A DNA stretch of 64,000 nt, taken from positions 558,001 to 622,000 of the forward strand of contig NZ_LT629749.1 of NCBI RefSeq assembly GCF_900105065.1. The letters are read 5' to 3'. The DNA is from Friedmanniella luteola. Lineage in GTDB: Bacteria; Actinomycetota; Actinomycetes; Propionibacteriales; Propionibacteriaceae. Under the pieces are notes generated by a model. That model made no database searches and was not told where the DNA came from. It saw only the letters and a program-made list of their open reading frames with translations. A program made the position numbers and the translations under genes. Positions 8,141 through 17,491 of the stretch are shown here, one piece after another. Position 1 is the first letter of the stretch; every line of letters starts with the position of its first letter.

Positions 8141-8995
8141 GTGACGAGTGGTGACGGCTGGACGACGTGCGTGGCCGGGCACCGTCACTGGGGGCTCTTC
8201 GGAGCAGCCGGTCTGCTGCTGCGCACCCCCGCCGACGAGCCGCCCGCCGTCGCCCTCCAGCTGCGGGCCGAGCGGAGCCACCACGGCGGCACCTGGGGCA
8301 TCCTCGGCGGCGCCCGGGACGGGGACGAGACCGCGGTCCAGGCCGCCCTCCGCGAGGCCGGGGAGGAGGCCACCGTCGCCCCCGAGCGGGTGGCCGTCGA
8401 GGCCACCTACGTCGACGACCACGGCGGCTGGGCCTACACCACCGTCGTCGCCACCGCGTCGTCGAGCATGGGCCTCGCCGCCCGCAACTGGGAGAGCGAC
8501 GACGTCCGCTGGGTCCCGCTCGGTGAGGTCGACGCCCTCGACCTGCACCCGGGCTTCGCCCGCACCTGGCCGCTGCTGCGCGCCGTCGGGCCGGCACCGG
8601 TGGTCGTCGTCGACGCGGCGAACGTCATGGGCAGCCGGCCCGACGGCTGGTGGAAGGACCGCGCCGGCGCGGCCGGACGGCTGCGCGACGAGCTGGCCCG
8701 GGCGTCGGGGACCGGCGTGGCGGGCCTCGGCGACGGCGAGGTCCGGGGGCTGCGCTCGTTCCCCCGCTTCCTGCTGGTCGTCGAGGGCCGGGCGCGCGAC
8801 GTCGGCGGCGTCGACGGGGTCGAGGTCGTCGGCACCGGCGGTTCGGGCGACGACGCGGTGGTGGCGGCGGTCGCCGAGCACGCCGGCTCCGGCCGGCCGC
8901 TGGTGGTGGTGACGGCCGACCGCGAGCTGCGGGCCCGGGTGGGCGACCTGGGCGCCGCCGTGCTGGGCCCCCGGAGCCTGCTCGACCTCCTCTGA
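8141..8995 (+). CDS. NUDIX hydrolase fused to a NYN/PIN-like domain
   Basis: The start is taken as GTG 8141 because TACCAT (8129-8134) lies 6 bases before it, a leaderless -10; GTG 8138 is the alternative. The N-terminal half (about residues 1-145) holds a complete Nudix box (G-x5-E-x7-REAGEEA) for hydrolysis of a nucleoside diphosphate derivative. The C-terminal half starts with VVVVDAANVMGSRPDGWWKDRAG and ends with LVVVTADRELRARV, the Asp-bearing pattern of NYN/PIN-like nuclease folds (YacP type). The fusion suggests a housekeeping or RNA-linked hydrolase. Both halves appear intact; the substrate is unknown. Confidence 0.85.
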   Translation: MTSGDGWTTCVAGHRHWGLFGAAGLLLRTPADEPPAVALQLRAERSHHGGTWGILGGARDGDETAVQAALREAGEEATVAPERVAVEATYVDDHGGWAYTTVVATASSSMGLAARNWESDDVRWVPLGEVDALDLHPGFARTWPLLRAVGPAPVVVVDAANVMGSRPDGWWKDRAGAAGRLRDELARASGTGVAGLGDGEVRGLRSFPRFLLVVEGRARDVGGVDGVEVVGTGGSGDDAVVAAVAEHAGSGRPLVVVTADRELRARVGDLGAAVLGPRSLLDLL

Positions 8996-9013
8996 CCCCG
9001 GCGCCGAGCCGAG

Positions 9014-9026
9014 GTCAATGATTGAC
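9014..9026. promoter_or_regulatory. Palindrome upstream of anmK-murQ
   Basis: GTCAATGATTGAC is a 6-bp inverted repeat around one base, AT-rich against its surroundings, 156 bases before the anmK start. It could be an operator for the cell-wall recycling operon. No regulator gene is adjacent, so this is only a candidate. Confidence 0.35.
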
Positions 9027-9053
9027 ACCGAAAGGTGGAGGCGGGGAAAGTAG

Positions 9054-9185
9054 GACCCCCATGATCGCTCCGCCGGCAACCTCGACATCCCCGCCCACCA
9101 CGTGACGGCGACCTGCCCGGTCAGCGCCGCCGCCCTGCTCACGCTCCGCAGCGACGCGCACCGCCGGGCCCTGGCCGGCCGGTGA
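9054..9185 (+). pseudogene. Possible 3' remnant of a gene coupled to anmK
   Basis: The 43-codon open frame after a TAG at 9051 has coding-like composition and ends ALLTLRSDAHRRALAGR with a TGA that overlaps the anmK start as GTGA. The overlap is the same as that between anmK and murQ, as if an upstream operon member has lost all but its C-terminus. No start codon with a ribosome binding site and no family match is recognised. Confidence 0.35.
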
Positions 9186-10366
9186 GGGTCGTCGGGATGA
9201 TGTCGGGCACCTCCGCCGACGCGGTGGACGCCGCGGCCGCCGACCTGGAGGTGCACGACGACGCCGTCCACCTGCGCCCGCTCGGCCTGCTCAGCGAGTC
9301 CTACCCGGCCGCGCTGGTCGGCGCCCTCCGGACCGCGCTGCCGCCGGCCGCCACGACCCTCGAGGCGGTGTGCCGGCTCGACACCGGGGTCGGCCAGGCC
9401 TTCGCCCGGCTGGCCGCCCGCGCCGACGCCGAGCTCTGCGACGGCCGGGCCGAGCTGGTCGTCTCGCACGGCCAGACCGTCTACCACTGGACCGAGGACG
9501 GGCACGTCCGCGGCACCCTGCAGCTGGGCCAGCCCGCCTGGATCGCCGAGCGGACCGGGTTGCCCGTCGTCTCCGACCTGCGCAGCCGCGACGTCGCCGC
9601 CGGCGGCCAGGGCGCCCCGCTGGTCAGCGCCCTGGACGTGCTCTGGCTCGCCGGCCGCGGCCGCCGGTCGGTGGCCCTCAACCTGGGCGGCATCGCCAAC
9701 GTCACGGTGGTGGCGCCCGGCGCGGAGCCGGTCGCCTTCGACACCGGGCCCGCCGGCGCGCTGCTGGACGCCGTCGTCCAGCAGGCGACCGACGGCGTGC
9801 AGGCCTACGACGTCGACGGCGCCCTCGCCGCCGCCGGCCGGGTGGACGAGGACCTGCTGGCCGCACTCCTCGCCGATCCCTACTACGCCCGCCCGGCGCC
9901 GAAGAGCACCGGCAAGGAGCTGTTCAGCCCGGCCTACCTGGATCCCGTCCTGGCCGGGCGGCCCGGCCTCGCCCTCGAGGACCTGCTCGCCACCCTGACC
10001 GACCTGACGGCTGCGACCGTCGCCGCGGCGGTGCACGCCGCGGGCGGCCAGGAGGTCGTCGCGGCCGGCGGGGGCACCCGGAACCCGACGCTGCTGGCCA
10101 GGTTGCGCGAGCGGCTCGGGCCGGTGCCGCTGCTGGTCTCCGACGAGCTGGGCCTGCCGGCCGCGGCCAAGGAGGCCTACGCCTTCGCCCTTCTCGGCTA
10201 CTTCACCCTCGTCGGACTGCCGGCGTCGGTACCGTCGTGCACGGGGGCCCGGCACACCAGCGTCCTCGGCTCGCTGACCCCGGGCCGCGACGGCTGGCCG
10301 CGGTGGGGAGGACCCCCGGCACGCCCGACCCGACTGGTCGTCGACCAGGAGAGGAGCAGCCGGTGA
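9182..10366 (+). CDS. anmK: Anhydro-N-acetylmuramic acid kinase
   Basis: This 394-aa protein of the AnmK family phosphorylates and hydrates 1,6-anhydro-MurNAc to MurNAc-6-phosphate in peptidoglycan recycling. Motifs seen are MMSGTSADAVDAA near the N-terminus, VSHGQTVYHW, NLGGIANVTVV with FDTGPAGALLDA, SPAYLDPVLA, and VAAGGGTRNPTLLARL close to the C-terminus, all in the expected order of the sugar-kinase/actin fold. The start GTG overlaps the stop of an upstream remnant, and the stop overlaps murQ. The C-terminal extension after LPAAAKEAYAFALLGY is low complexity. Confidence 0.93.
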   Translation: MRVVGMMSGTSADAVDAAAADLEVHDDAVHLRPLGLLSESYPAALVGALRTALPPAATTLEAVCRLDTGVGQAFARLAARADAELCDGRAELVVSHGQTVYHWTEDGHVRGTLQLGQPAWIAERTGLPVVSDLRSRDVAAGGQGAPLVSALDVLWLAGRGRRSVALNLGGIANVTVVAPGAEPVAFDTGPAGALLDAVVQQATDGVQAYDVDGALAAAGRVDEDLLAALLADPYYARPAPKSTGKELFSPAYLDPVLAGRPGLALEDLLATLTDLTAATVAAAVHAAGGQEVVAAGGGTRNPTLLARLRERLGPVPLLVSDELGLPAAAKEAYAFALLGYFTLVGLPASVPSCTGARHTSVLGSLTPGRDGWPRWGGPPARPTRLVVDQERSSR

Positions 10367-11301
10367 CCACCTCGACCCGCGGACCGGCCTCGTCCGAGGG
10401 CGCCCCGGTGGGCCTCGCCGCGCTGGGCACCGAGACGGCCAACCCGCGCACGGCCGACCTCGACGCCATGGGCACCCTCGAGGTGCTGCAGGTGATCAAC
10501 GCCGAGGACCAGACCGTCGCCGGCGCCGTCCAGCGGGTGCTGCCCGCCGTCGCCCGCGCGGTCGACCTCGTCGTCGCGGCCCGCCAGCGGGGCGGCCGGC
10601 TGGTCTACGTGGGTGCCGGCACCAGTGGCCGGCTCGGCCTGCTCGACGCCGTCGAGTGCCCGCCCACCTTCGGCACGGCGCCTCAGGAGGTCGTCGGGGT
10701 GCTGGCGGGCGGCGATGGCGCCTTCGCCGTCGCCGTCGAGGGCGCCGAGGACGACCCCGACCTCGCGGTCGCGGACCTGGAGGCGCTGGGCATCGGTCCG
10801 GCGGACGTCGTCGTCGGGCTGGCGGCCAGCGGGCGGACGCCCTACGTCGTCGCGGCCCTGCACCACGCCGGCCAGGTGGGCGCGGCCACCGTCTCCGTCG
10901 CCTGCAACCCCGGGTCGCCGATCAGCGCGCTCGCCGACGTGGCGATCGAGGTCGACACCGGGCCCGAGGTGATCACCGGCTCGACCCGGCTCAAGGCCGG
11001 CACCGCGCAGAAGATGGTGTGCAACATGCTCTCCACCGCGGCGATGGTGCGGACGGGCAAGGTCTACCGGAACCTCATGGTGGACGTCCGGCCGACCAAC
11101 GCGAAGCTGGTCGACCGGGCGAGGCGGATCGTCGCGACGGCGGCCACCGTCGACGAGGAGCGCGCCGACGCGGCGCTGCGGGCCGCCGACGGCCACGCCA
11201 AGACGGCCGTGGTCATGCTGCTGGCCGGCTGCGGTGCGGACGAGGCGCGCGCCCGGCTGGCCCGGCACGGCGGTCGTGTGCGCGAGGCCGTCACCGGCTG
11301 A
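10363..11301 (+). CDS. murQ: N-acetylmuramic acid 6-phosphate etherase
   Basis: The 312-aa SIS-fold protein starts at GTG 10363, overlapping the anmK stop by four bases. It carries the etherase signatures VYVGAGTSGRLGLLDAVECPPTFG, LAASGRTPYVVAAL, and GPEVITGSTRLKAGTAQKMVCNMLST. It cleaves the lactyl ether of MurNAc-6-phosphate to give GlcNAc-6-phosphate, the step after AnmK. Together the two genes make a minimal cell-wall recycling operon. A strong terminator follows. Confidence 0.94.
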   Translation: MTTSTRGPASSEGAPVGLAALGTETANPRTADLDAMGTLEVLQVINAEDQTVAGAVQRVLPAVARAVDLVVAARQRGGRLVYVGAGTSGRLGLLDAVECPPTFGTAPQEVVGVLAGGDGAFAVAVEGAEDDPDLAVADLEALGIGPADVVVGLAASGRTPYVVAALHHAGQVGAATVSVACNPGSPISALADVAIEVDTGPEVITGSTRLKAGTAQKMVCNMLSTAAMVRTGKVYRNLMVDVRPTNAKLVDRARRIVATAATVDEERADAALRAADGHAKTAVVMLLAGCGADEARARLARHGGRVREAVTG

Positions 11302-11356
11302 TCGCCCCCGCCGCGGGGCCCGAGCCGGCCTCGGCCCCTTCGGCACCCCGGAGACG

Positions 11357-11390
11357 CAGCAGGCCCCCGGCCGGAGCCGGGGGCCTGCTG
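11357..11390. terminator. Strong hairpin between convergent murQ and ABC ATPase genes
   Basis: A perfect 15-bp stem (CAGCAGGCCCCCGGC with its complement) has a 4-base loop and lies 56 bases after murQ and 36 bases before the end of the convergent gene. There is no U-tract, as usual in actinobacteria. It could serve both strands. Confidence 0.8.
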
Positions 11391-11426
11391 GGCGTTCAGC
11401 CGCGGGTCACCGCGACCGGGAGCGGC

Positions 11427-12524
<1,098 letters not shown>

Positions 12525-12541
12525 GCCACACTTCCTTTCCA

Positions 12542-12559
12542 CGGGCAGGTACGTGCCCG
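12542..12559. promoter_or_regulatory. Inverted repeat in the leader of the ABC ATPase gene
   Basis: CGGGCA and TGCCCG are separated by six bases, between the AT-richer promoter stretch (12560-12590) and the ribosome binding site on the minus strand. It could be a repressor site or a small leader hairpin. Confidence 0.35.
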
Positions 12560-12654
12560 ACGATCCGTAGTGGAAATAACTCACGCAGTGTGACACGGGC
12601 CACCCACCCCGGCAACCAGATCGGGCGCCCGGGTGCGGGGTGGCGGGGCGGCGC

Positions 12655-13371
12655 TCAGCCGCGGCCGAGCTCGGCGGCGGCCACCGGCCGACCCGGCAGG
12701 TCGCGGCGCGGACCGGTCCGCAGCCCGTCCAGCAGGACGGCGAGGGCGCGCTCGTCCGCCTGCTCGGCGACCGGGTTCCCCGGGACCGGGGCCGCGCGGT
12801 GGACGAGGGTGAACAGCCGGACGACGTCGCCGGCTCCGACGTCGGTCCGCAGCGTCCCCTCCGCCTGAGCGGCGCCGACGAGCCGCTCGGTCGCCTCGTC
12901 CAGCTCCTGGCGGAGCCGGCGCACCTCCGGATCGGCGCGGACGGCCACCCGGAGGTGGGGCGGCAACGGGTCCGTGGCGGGCAGCGAGAGCTTCAGCTCT
13001 CCGAGGTGGGTCATGCTCCGCACCAGAGCGTCCCAGGCCAGCCGTTCCTCGTCCTCGGCCGTCCGCACCCGGGTCAGCAGCGTGGCCAGGCTCGTCTGCG
13101 CGACCGCCACCATCAGCGACTCGCGGTCGGCGAAGCGCCGGTAGAGCGTCCCGACGCCCACGCCGGCCGCCCGGGCGATCTCCTCCATCGGCACCTCCGG
13201 GCCCCCGGTGACGAAGGTGCGGGCGGCGGCGGCGATGAGCTGGTCCCGGTTCCGCTGGGCGTCGGCGCGGAGCGGGGTGGCGGAGCCGGGAGCCGCGGGG
13301 TCGGGGGCCGGGGGGACGGGCGTCACGACCCCAGCCTGCCCGGTCGGCGGGGATCCAGGTATTTGCATCAC
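12655..13371 (-). CDS. TetR-family regulator of the adjacent MFS operon
   Basis: This protein is up to 238 aa, with a disordered Pro/Ala-rich N-terminus of about 35 residues before the helix-turn-helix (VPMEEIARAAGVGVGTLYRRFADRESL). The start may therefore be internal. The C-terminal domain resembles regulators of multidrug exporters. It is divergent from an MFS exporter operon across a 94-base AT-rich spacer with a candidate operator, so local repression released by an exported compound is likely. Confidence 0.87.
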   Translation of the reverse strand: MMQIPGSPPTGQAGVVTPVPPAPDPAAPGSATPLRADAQRNRDQLIAAAARTFVTGGPEVPMEEIARAAGVGVGTLYRRFADRESLMVAVAQTSLATLLTRVRTAEDEERLAWDALVRSMTHLGELKLSLPATDPLPPHLRVAVRADPEVRRLRQELDEATERLVGAAQAEGTLRTDVGAGDVVRLFTLVHRAAPVPGNPVAEQADERALAVLLDGLRTGPRRDLPGRPVAAAELGRG

Positions 13372-13380
13372 TCGACTATG

Positions 13381-13401
13381 TTACGTTGAACCGGAACGAA
13401 G
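13381..13401. promoter_or_regulatory. Candidate TetR operator before the MFS operon
   Basis: The imperfect palindrome TTACGTT...AACGAAG (CGTT/AACG core, centre 13391) lies in the AT-rich divergent spacer where promoters for both genes must be. Confidence 0.4.
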
Positions 13402-13465
13402 TCTTCCGCTTAGGCCAGCGTCGGCCGGACGACCCGCCGAGCCCACCTCAGCACCGGAGGAACCG

Positions 13466-16045
13466 ATGAGCACCGCCACCGCCACCGCCGCCCCGACCCA
13501 CGAGGACCTGCACGGTCCCGCCATGTCGCACCGCCAGATCATGGAGGCGCTCTGGGGCCTGCTGCTGGGGATGTTCGTCGCGATCCTGTCCTCCACGGTC
13601 GTCTCGAACGCCCTGCCGATCATCGTCCCCGACCTCGGTGGCAGCGAGTCCGGCTACACCTGGGTGGTCGTGGCCGCCCTGCTCGCCACGACGATCTCGA
13701 CCCCCATCTGGGGCAAGCTCGCCGACCTGTTCTCCAAGAAGATCCTCGTCCAGATCGCGCTCGTGATCTTCGTCGTGGCCTCCGCGGTCGCCGGTCTCTC
13801 CCAGAACATGGAGACGCTGATCGCGATGCGTGTCCTGCAAGGGATCGGCGGTGGCGGTCTGACCGCCCTGGCGCAGGTGATCATGGCGACCATGATCAGC
13901 CCGCGCGAGCGGGGCAAGTACTCCGGCTACCTCGGCGCGACCTTCGCCCTGGCCACCGTGGGCGGTCCGCTGATCGGCGGCGTGCTCACCGAGCACCTCT
14001 CCTGGCACTGGTGCTTCTACGTCGGCGTCCCGTTCGCCGTCGCCGCGTTCATCGTGCTCCAGCTCAAGCTGAAGCTGCCGGTGATCAAGCGCGAGGTGCA
14101 CATCGACTACCTCGGCTCGATCCTGCTGGCGGCCGGCGTGTCCTCCCTGCTCATCTGGGTGTCGCTCGCCGGGCAGCGGTTCGACTGGTGGTCCTGGCAG
14201 ACCTGGCTCATGGTCGGCGGCGGCATCGCCCTGCTCGCCCTCACCGTGCTGGCCGAGCGCACCGCGCCCGAGCCGATCATCCCGCTGCGCTTCTTCAAGA
14301 GCCGCACCATCGTGCTCTCCTCGCTGGCCAGCCTGTTCGTCGGCATCGCGCTGTTCGGCGGCACCGTCTTCCTCAGCCAGTACTTCCAGCTGGCCCGGGG
14401 CGAGTCGCCGACCATGGCCGGCGTGATGACCATCCCGCTGATCGCCGGGCTGTTCCTCTCCTCCACGATCTCCGGGCAGATCATCAGCCGGACCGGCCGC
14501 TACAAGGTCTGGGTGCTCATCGGCGGCGTGCTGATGACCGCCGGCCTGGGACTGCTGGCCACGATCGCGTTCGACACCAACTACTGGGTCGTCGCGCCCT
14601 ACATGTTCCTGATCGGCGCCGGCGTCGGCATGATGATGCAGAACCTGGTGCTCGCGGTGCAGAACATCACCGCCCCGCAGGACCTGGGCGCGGCCAGCTC
14701 CTTCATCGCCTTCACCCGCTCGCTCGGTGGCGCCATCGGCGTCTCCGCCCTGGGTGCGCTGCTGGCGCACCGGGTCGTCAGCCACCTCACCGAGGGCCTC
14801 GCCGCGGCGGGCATCGACCCGGCCCAGGCCGGAGCCGCGGGCGGCAGCGGCATCCCGAACCTGTCCCTGCTGCCGGAGCCGATCCGCGGCGTCGTGCAGA
14901 GCGCCTACGGCTCCGCGATCGCCGACGTCTTCCTGGTCGCCACGCCCTTCGCGCTGCTGGCCCTCATCATCGCGGCCTTCCTCAAGGAGGTCGTGCTGCG
15001 CGGCCGGGACGAGCCGGAGGCCGCCGTCGCCGACGGCGCCGAGCCGGACCAGCGCTGGAACGCCCCCGCCGACCACGAACCGGCGCACAGCGCCGGTCCG
15101 GCGTCGCGCAACGGCCACGGTGACCACCCGGCCCGCCGGGCGGTCGTCGACGGCCAGTCGGAGCCCGTCGCGGTGCCCGGGCCGCCCTCGCCCGCCCAGG
15201 AGCCGCCGCTGCCGGTGCAGCAGCCCGCCCCGCTGGTGGTCGCCGGCACCGTCCGGCAGAACGCCACCCGGCCGCTGGCCGGTGCGCAGGTGACCCTGGC
15301 CGACCAGTCCGGTCGCCAGGTGGGCCGCACGGTCAGCGACGAGGACGGCCGGTACGCCCTGCCGCTCACCTCGGGCGGCACGTTCCTACTCATCGTCGCG
15401 GCGGCGCACCGCGCGCCGACGGCGAGCCTCGTCGCGGTCGGCGACGCCCCGGTGGTGCGCGACGTGACCCTGGCCGGCCGCTCCGCCATCACCGGTCGGG
15501 TGCTCCGCCACGACGCGGAGCGCAACGCGCCGGTCGGCGTGCCGGACGCCCTCGTGACGCTCACCGACGTCACCGGCGAGGTGGTGGCCTCGGTCCGCAG
15601 CGAGGCCGACGGCGGCTACGCCTTCGAGCGGCTCGTCGCGGGCAGCTACGTGCTGACCGCGCAGAGCGTCGAGCACCGGCCGCTGGCCCGCGGCGTCGAG
15701 GTCGCCGAGTCCGGCGCCCTCGCCTGCGACCTGGCCCTGACCGGCGGTGGCCGGCTGACCGGCACCGTCGTCGCCGCCTCCGACGGCCGCGCCGTCCGCG
15801 AGGCCACCGTGACCCTGGTCGACGCCGACGGCCAGGTCGTCGACACCGCCCTCACCGGCGGCGACGGGGACTACCTGTTCGACGACCTCGCCGCCGGCCG
15901 CTACACCCTCACCGCGTCCGGCTACGCCCCGGTGGCGATGGAGGTCGTGGTCGACGAGGACGCCGTCTCGGCCGTGCAGGTGCCGCTCGGCACCGGGCGG
16001 GCCGACCTCGACGTCGCCCACGGCGTGCCCGCGGAGCAGCGGTGA
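13466..16045 (+). CDS. DHA2-type MFS exporter fused to three carboxypeptidase-regulatory-like domains
   Basis: The protein has 859 aa from ATG 13466 with GGAGGAA upstream. Residues 1 to about 510 form a 14-helix EmrB/QacA-like drug:proton antiporter (WGKLADLFSKK in the motif A position). A Pro/Ala-rich linker follows, then three beta-sandwich repeats (about 590-675, 676-762 and 763-845), each with a VAGTV/ITGRV/LTGTV-type opening, a DGRY/DGGY/DGDY turn and a Gly-x-Tyr-x-Leu-like strand. With an even helix number these repeats should be cytoplasmic, unusual for a domain type best known from secreted proteins. It is coupled by GTGA to a YceI gene that carries the same domain. Confidence 0.9.
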   Translation: MSTATATAAPTHEDLHGPAMSHRQIMEALWGLLLGMFVAILSSTVVSNALPIIVPDLGGSESGYTWVVVAALLATTISTPIWGKLADLFSKKILVQIALVIFVVASAVAGLSQNMETLIAMRVLQGIGGGGLTALAQVIMATMISPRERGKYSGYLGATFALATVGGPLIGGVLTEHLSWHWCFYVGVPFAVAAFIVLQLKLKLPVIKREVHIDYLGSILLAAGVSSLLIWVSLAGQRFDWWSWQTWLMVGGGIALLALTVLAERTAPEPIIPLRFFKSRTIVLSSLASLFVGIALFGGTVFLSQYFQLARGESPTMAGVMTIPLIAGLFLSSTISGQIISRTGRYKVWVLIGGVLMTAGLGLLATIAFDTNYWVVAPYMFLIGAGVGMMMQNLVLAVQNITAPQDLGAASSFIAFTRSLGGAIGVSALGALLAHRVVSHLTEGLAAAGIDPAQAGAAGGSGIPNLSLLPEPIRGVVQSAYGSAIADVFLVATPFALLALIIAAFLKEVVLRGRDEPEAAVADGAEPDQRWNAPADHEPAHSAGPASRNGHGDHPARRAVVDGQSEPVAVPGPPSPAQEPPLPVQQPAPLVVAGTVRQNATRPLAGAQVTLADQSGRQVGRTVSDEDGRYALPLTSGGTFLLIVAAAHRAPTASLVAVGDAPVVRDVTLAGRSAITGRVLRHDAERNAPVGVPDALVTLTDVTGEVVASVRSEADGGYAFERLVAGSYVLTAQSVEHRPLARGVEVAESGALACDLALTGGGRLTGTVVAASDGRAVREATVTLVDADGQVVDTALTGGDGDYLFDDLAAGRYTLTASGYAPVAMEVVVDEDAVSAVQVPLGTGRADLDVAHGVPAEQR

Positions 16046-16896
16046 GCGCCGGCTCCTGGTCCCCGGGCACCCGGGTGCCGGGCGCGGCGGTGGCCACCAC
16101 CGCCGCGCACGGCCGGGTGGTGACCCCGGAGGGCTGGCCGGTCGCCGGCGCGACGGTCACGGTGCTGGGTGCCGACGGCGCCCAGCTGGCCAGCGGGACC
16201 GCCGGCGACGACGGCCGCTTCACCCTCGACGGCCTGCCGGCGGGGGCGGGGACGCTGCTGGTCGCCGCGCCCGCCCACGCACCGAAGGCGATGACCGTCG
16301 TCGTGCCGGCCGGGCCGTCGTGGACCGTGGGGGAGCTGCGGCTCACCCGCCGGGGCGGCACCGACGTGCCGGCGCCCGGGCTCTACCTGCTCGACACGGC
16401 CCACTCGACGGTGAGCGCCAAGGCGCACCACCTCGGGCTGGCCACCGTCTCCGGCCGCTTCACCGAGTTCGCCGGGGCGATCACCGTCGACGCCGACGTC
16501 GCCCGCTCGCGGGTGGACGCCGAGATCGTCGCCGCGTCGATCGAGACCGGCAACGCCCAGCGCGACGCCCACCTGCGGTCACCGGACTTCCTCGACGTCG
16601 AACGGTTCCCGACCCTGCGCTTCGAGGCCGACCGGCTCGAGCGGGGCGGCGCCGGCTGGGTGCTGCCCGGCCGGTTGACGCTCGCCGGGACCACCCGGCC
16701 GGTGCAGCTGGACCTCAGCTACCTGGGCAGCGGTCCGGACCCCTGGGGTGGCACCCGCGCGGCGTTCAGCGCCACCGCCGAGCTGCGGCGCCAGGACTTC
16801 CAGCTGAACTGGAACCAGGCCGTCGGCGTCGGCATCGCGGTGTTCGGCACCACGCTGCGGGTGACGATCGACGTCGAGGCCGTGCTGCAGCCGTGA
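16042..16896 (+). CDS. YceI-family lipid-binding protein with N-terminal carboxypeptidase-regulatory-like domain
   Basis: In this 284-aa protein, residues 20-105 repeat the beta-sandwich seen at the end of the preceding MFS protein (GWPVAGATVTVLGADG, DDGRFTLDGLPAG). Residues 112-284 form a YceI lipocalin-like domain (GLYLLDTAHSTVSAKAHHLGLATVSGRFTEF, FPTLRFEADRL, FQLNWNQAV). YceI proteins bind isoprenoid-type lipids. No signal peptide is visible, so it is probably cytoplasmic. It overlaps the exporter gene by four bases, and the shared domain suggests the two proteins act together. Confidence 0.9.
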   Translation: MSAGSWSPGTRVPGAAVATTAAHGRVVTPEGWPVAGATVTVLGADGAQLASGTAGDDGRFTLDGLPAGAGTLLVAAPAHAPKAMTVVVPAGPSWTVGELRLTRRGGTDVPAPGLYLLDTAHSTVSAKAHHLGLATVSGRFTEFAGAITVDADVARSRVDAEIVAASIETGNAQRDAHLRSPDFLDVERFPTLRFEADRLERGGAGWVLPGRLTLAGTTRPVQLDLSYLGSGPDPWGGTRAAFSATAELRRQDFQLNWNQAVGVGIAVFGTTLRVTIDVEAVLQP

Positions 16897-16906
16897 CCGG
16901 CGCGCG

Positions 16907-17491
16907 GTGACCGACGTCGTCGACCTGCTCCTGCTCGGCCTCACCGTGCTGGTGGCCTCGTCGGTGCCGTTCGTGCCCACCGGCGAGATGGTCGGTGCGG
17001 CCGCGGCCCTGGCCGCACCCTCGGTGCTGGCCACGCTCGGGGTGTTCGGCGTGTGCTGGCTCTGCTCGGCGGTCGGGGACACCGTGCTGCTGACCGCCGC
17101 CCGGCTGCTCCGGGGGCCGCTGCAGGGCTGGCTCGACCGGCACGCCACCGGCCCGCGGGTCGAGCAGGCCCGCCGCTGGCTGGACCGGAGCGCCTTCAGC
17201 GCCGTGGTCACCGCCCGGCTGGTGCCCGGCACCCGGGCCCCGGTGATCATCGCGCTCGGCCTGCAGGGCGCGGACCGGCGCCGGTTCGTCGCCGCCGACC
17301 TCGTCGGCTGCGGGCTGTGGGCCGCGCTCTACACCCTGGCCGGCGCCGTCGGCGGGCGGCTCAGCAGCCACCCGCTGCTCGCGGTCACGGCCGCCGTCGT
17401 CCTGGCGGTGGTCGCCAGCACGGTCGTCGGCCGGCTGCTCGGGCGGCAGCAGCAGCGCGCCGCCGAGAGCGAGCCGGCTCAGACCAGCTGA
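16907..17491 (+). CDS. DedA/VTT-family membrane protein
   Basis: This 194-aa integral membrane protein has four to five hydrophobic segments. The hallmark region VVTARLVPGTRAPVIIALGLQGADRRRFVAADLVG corresponds to the conserved F/R-x-R-x3-G-x-R loop of SNARE-associated DedA proteins, which are linked to lipid scrambling and membrane homeostasis. It begins 10 bases after the YceI gene and is probably the third gene of that operon. Its 3' end overlaps the convergent transglutaminase-like gene by 13 bp. Confidence 0.85.
   Translation: MTDVVDLLLLGLTVLVASSVPFVPTGEMVGAAAALAAPSVLATLGVFGVCWLCSAVGDTVLLTAARLLRGPLQGWLDRHATGPRVEQARRWLDRSAFSAVVTARLVPGTRAPVIIALGLQGADRRRFVAADLVGCGLWAALYTLAGAVGGRLSSHPLLAVTAAVVLAVVASTVVGRLLGRQQQRAAESEPAQTS

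Noticed and set aside
9022-9056. A TTGACA -35 with TAGGAC -10 upstream of anmK
   Set aside because: The spacer would be 23 bases, too long for a standard promoter.
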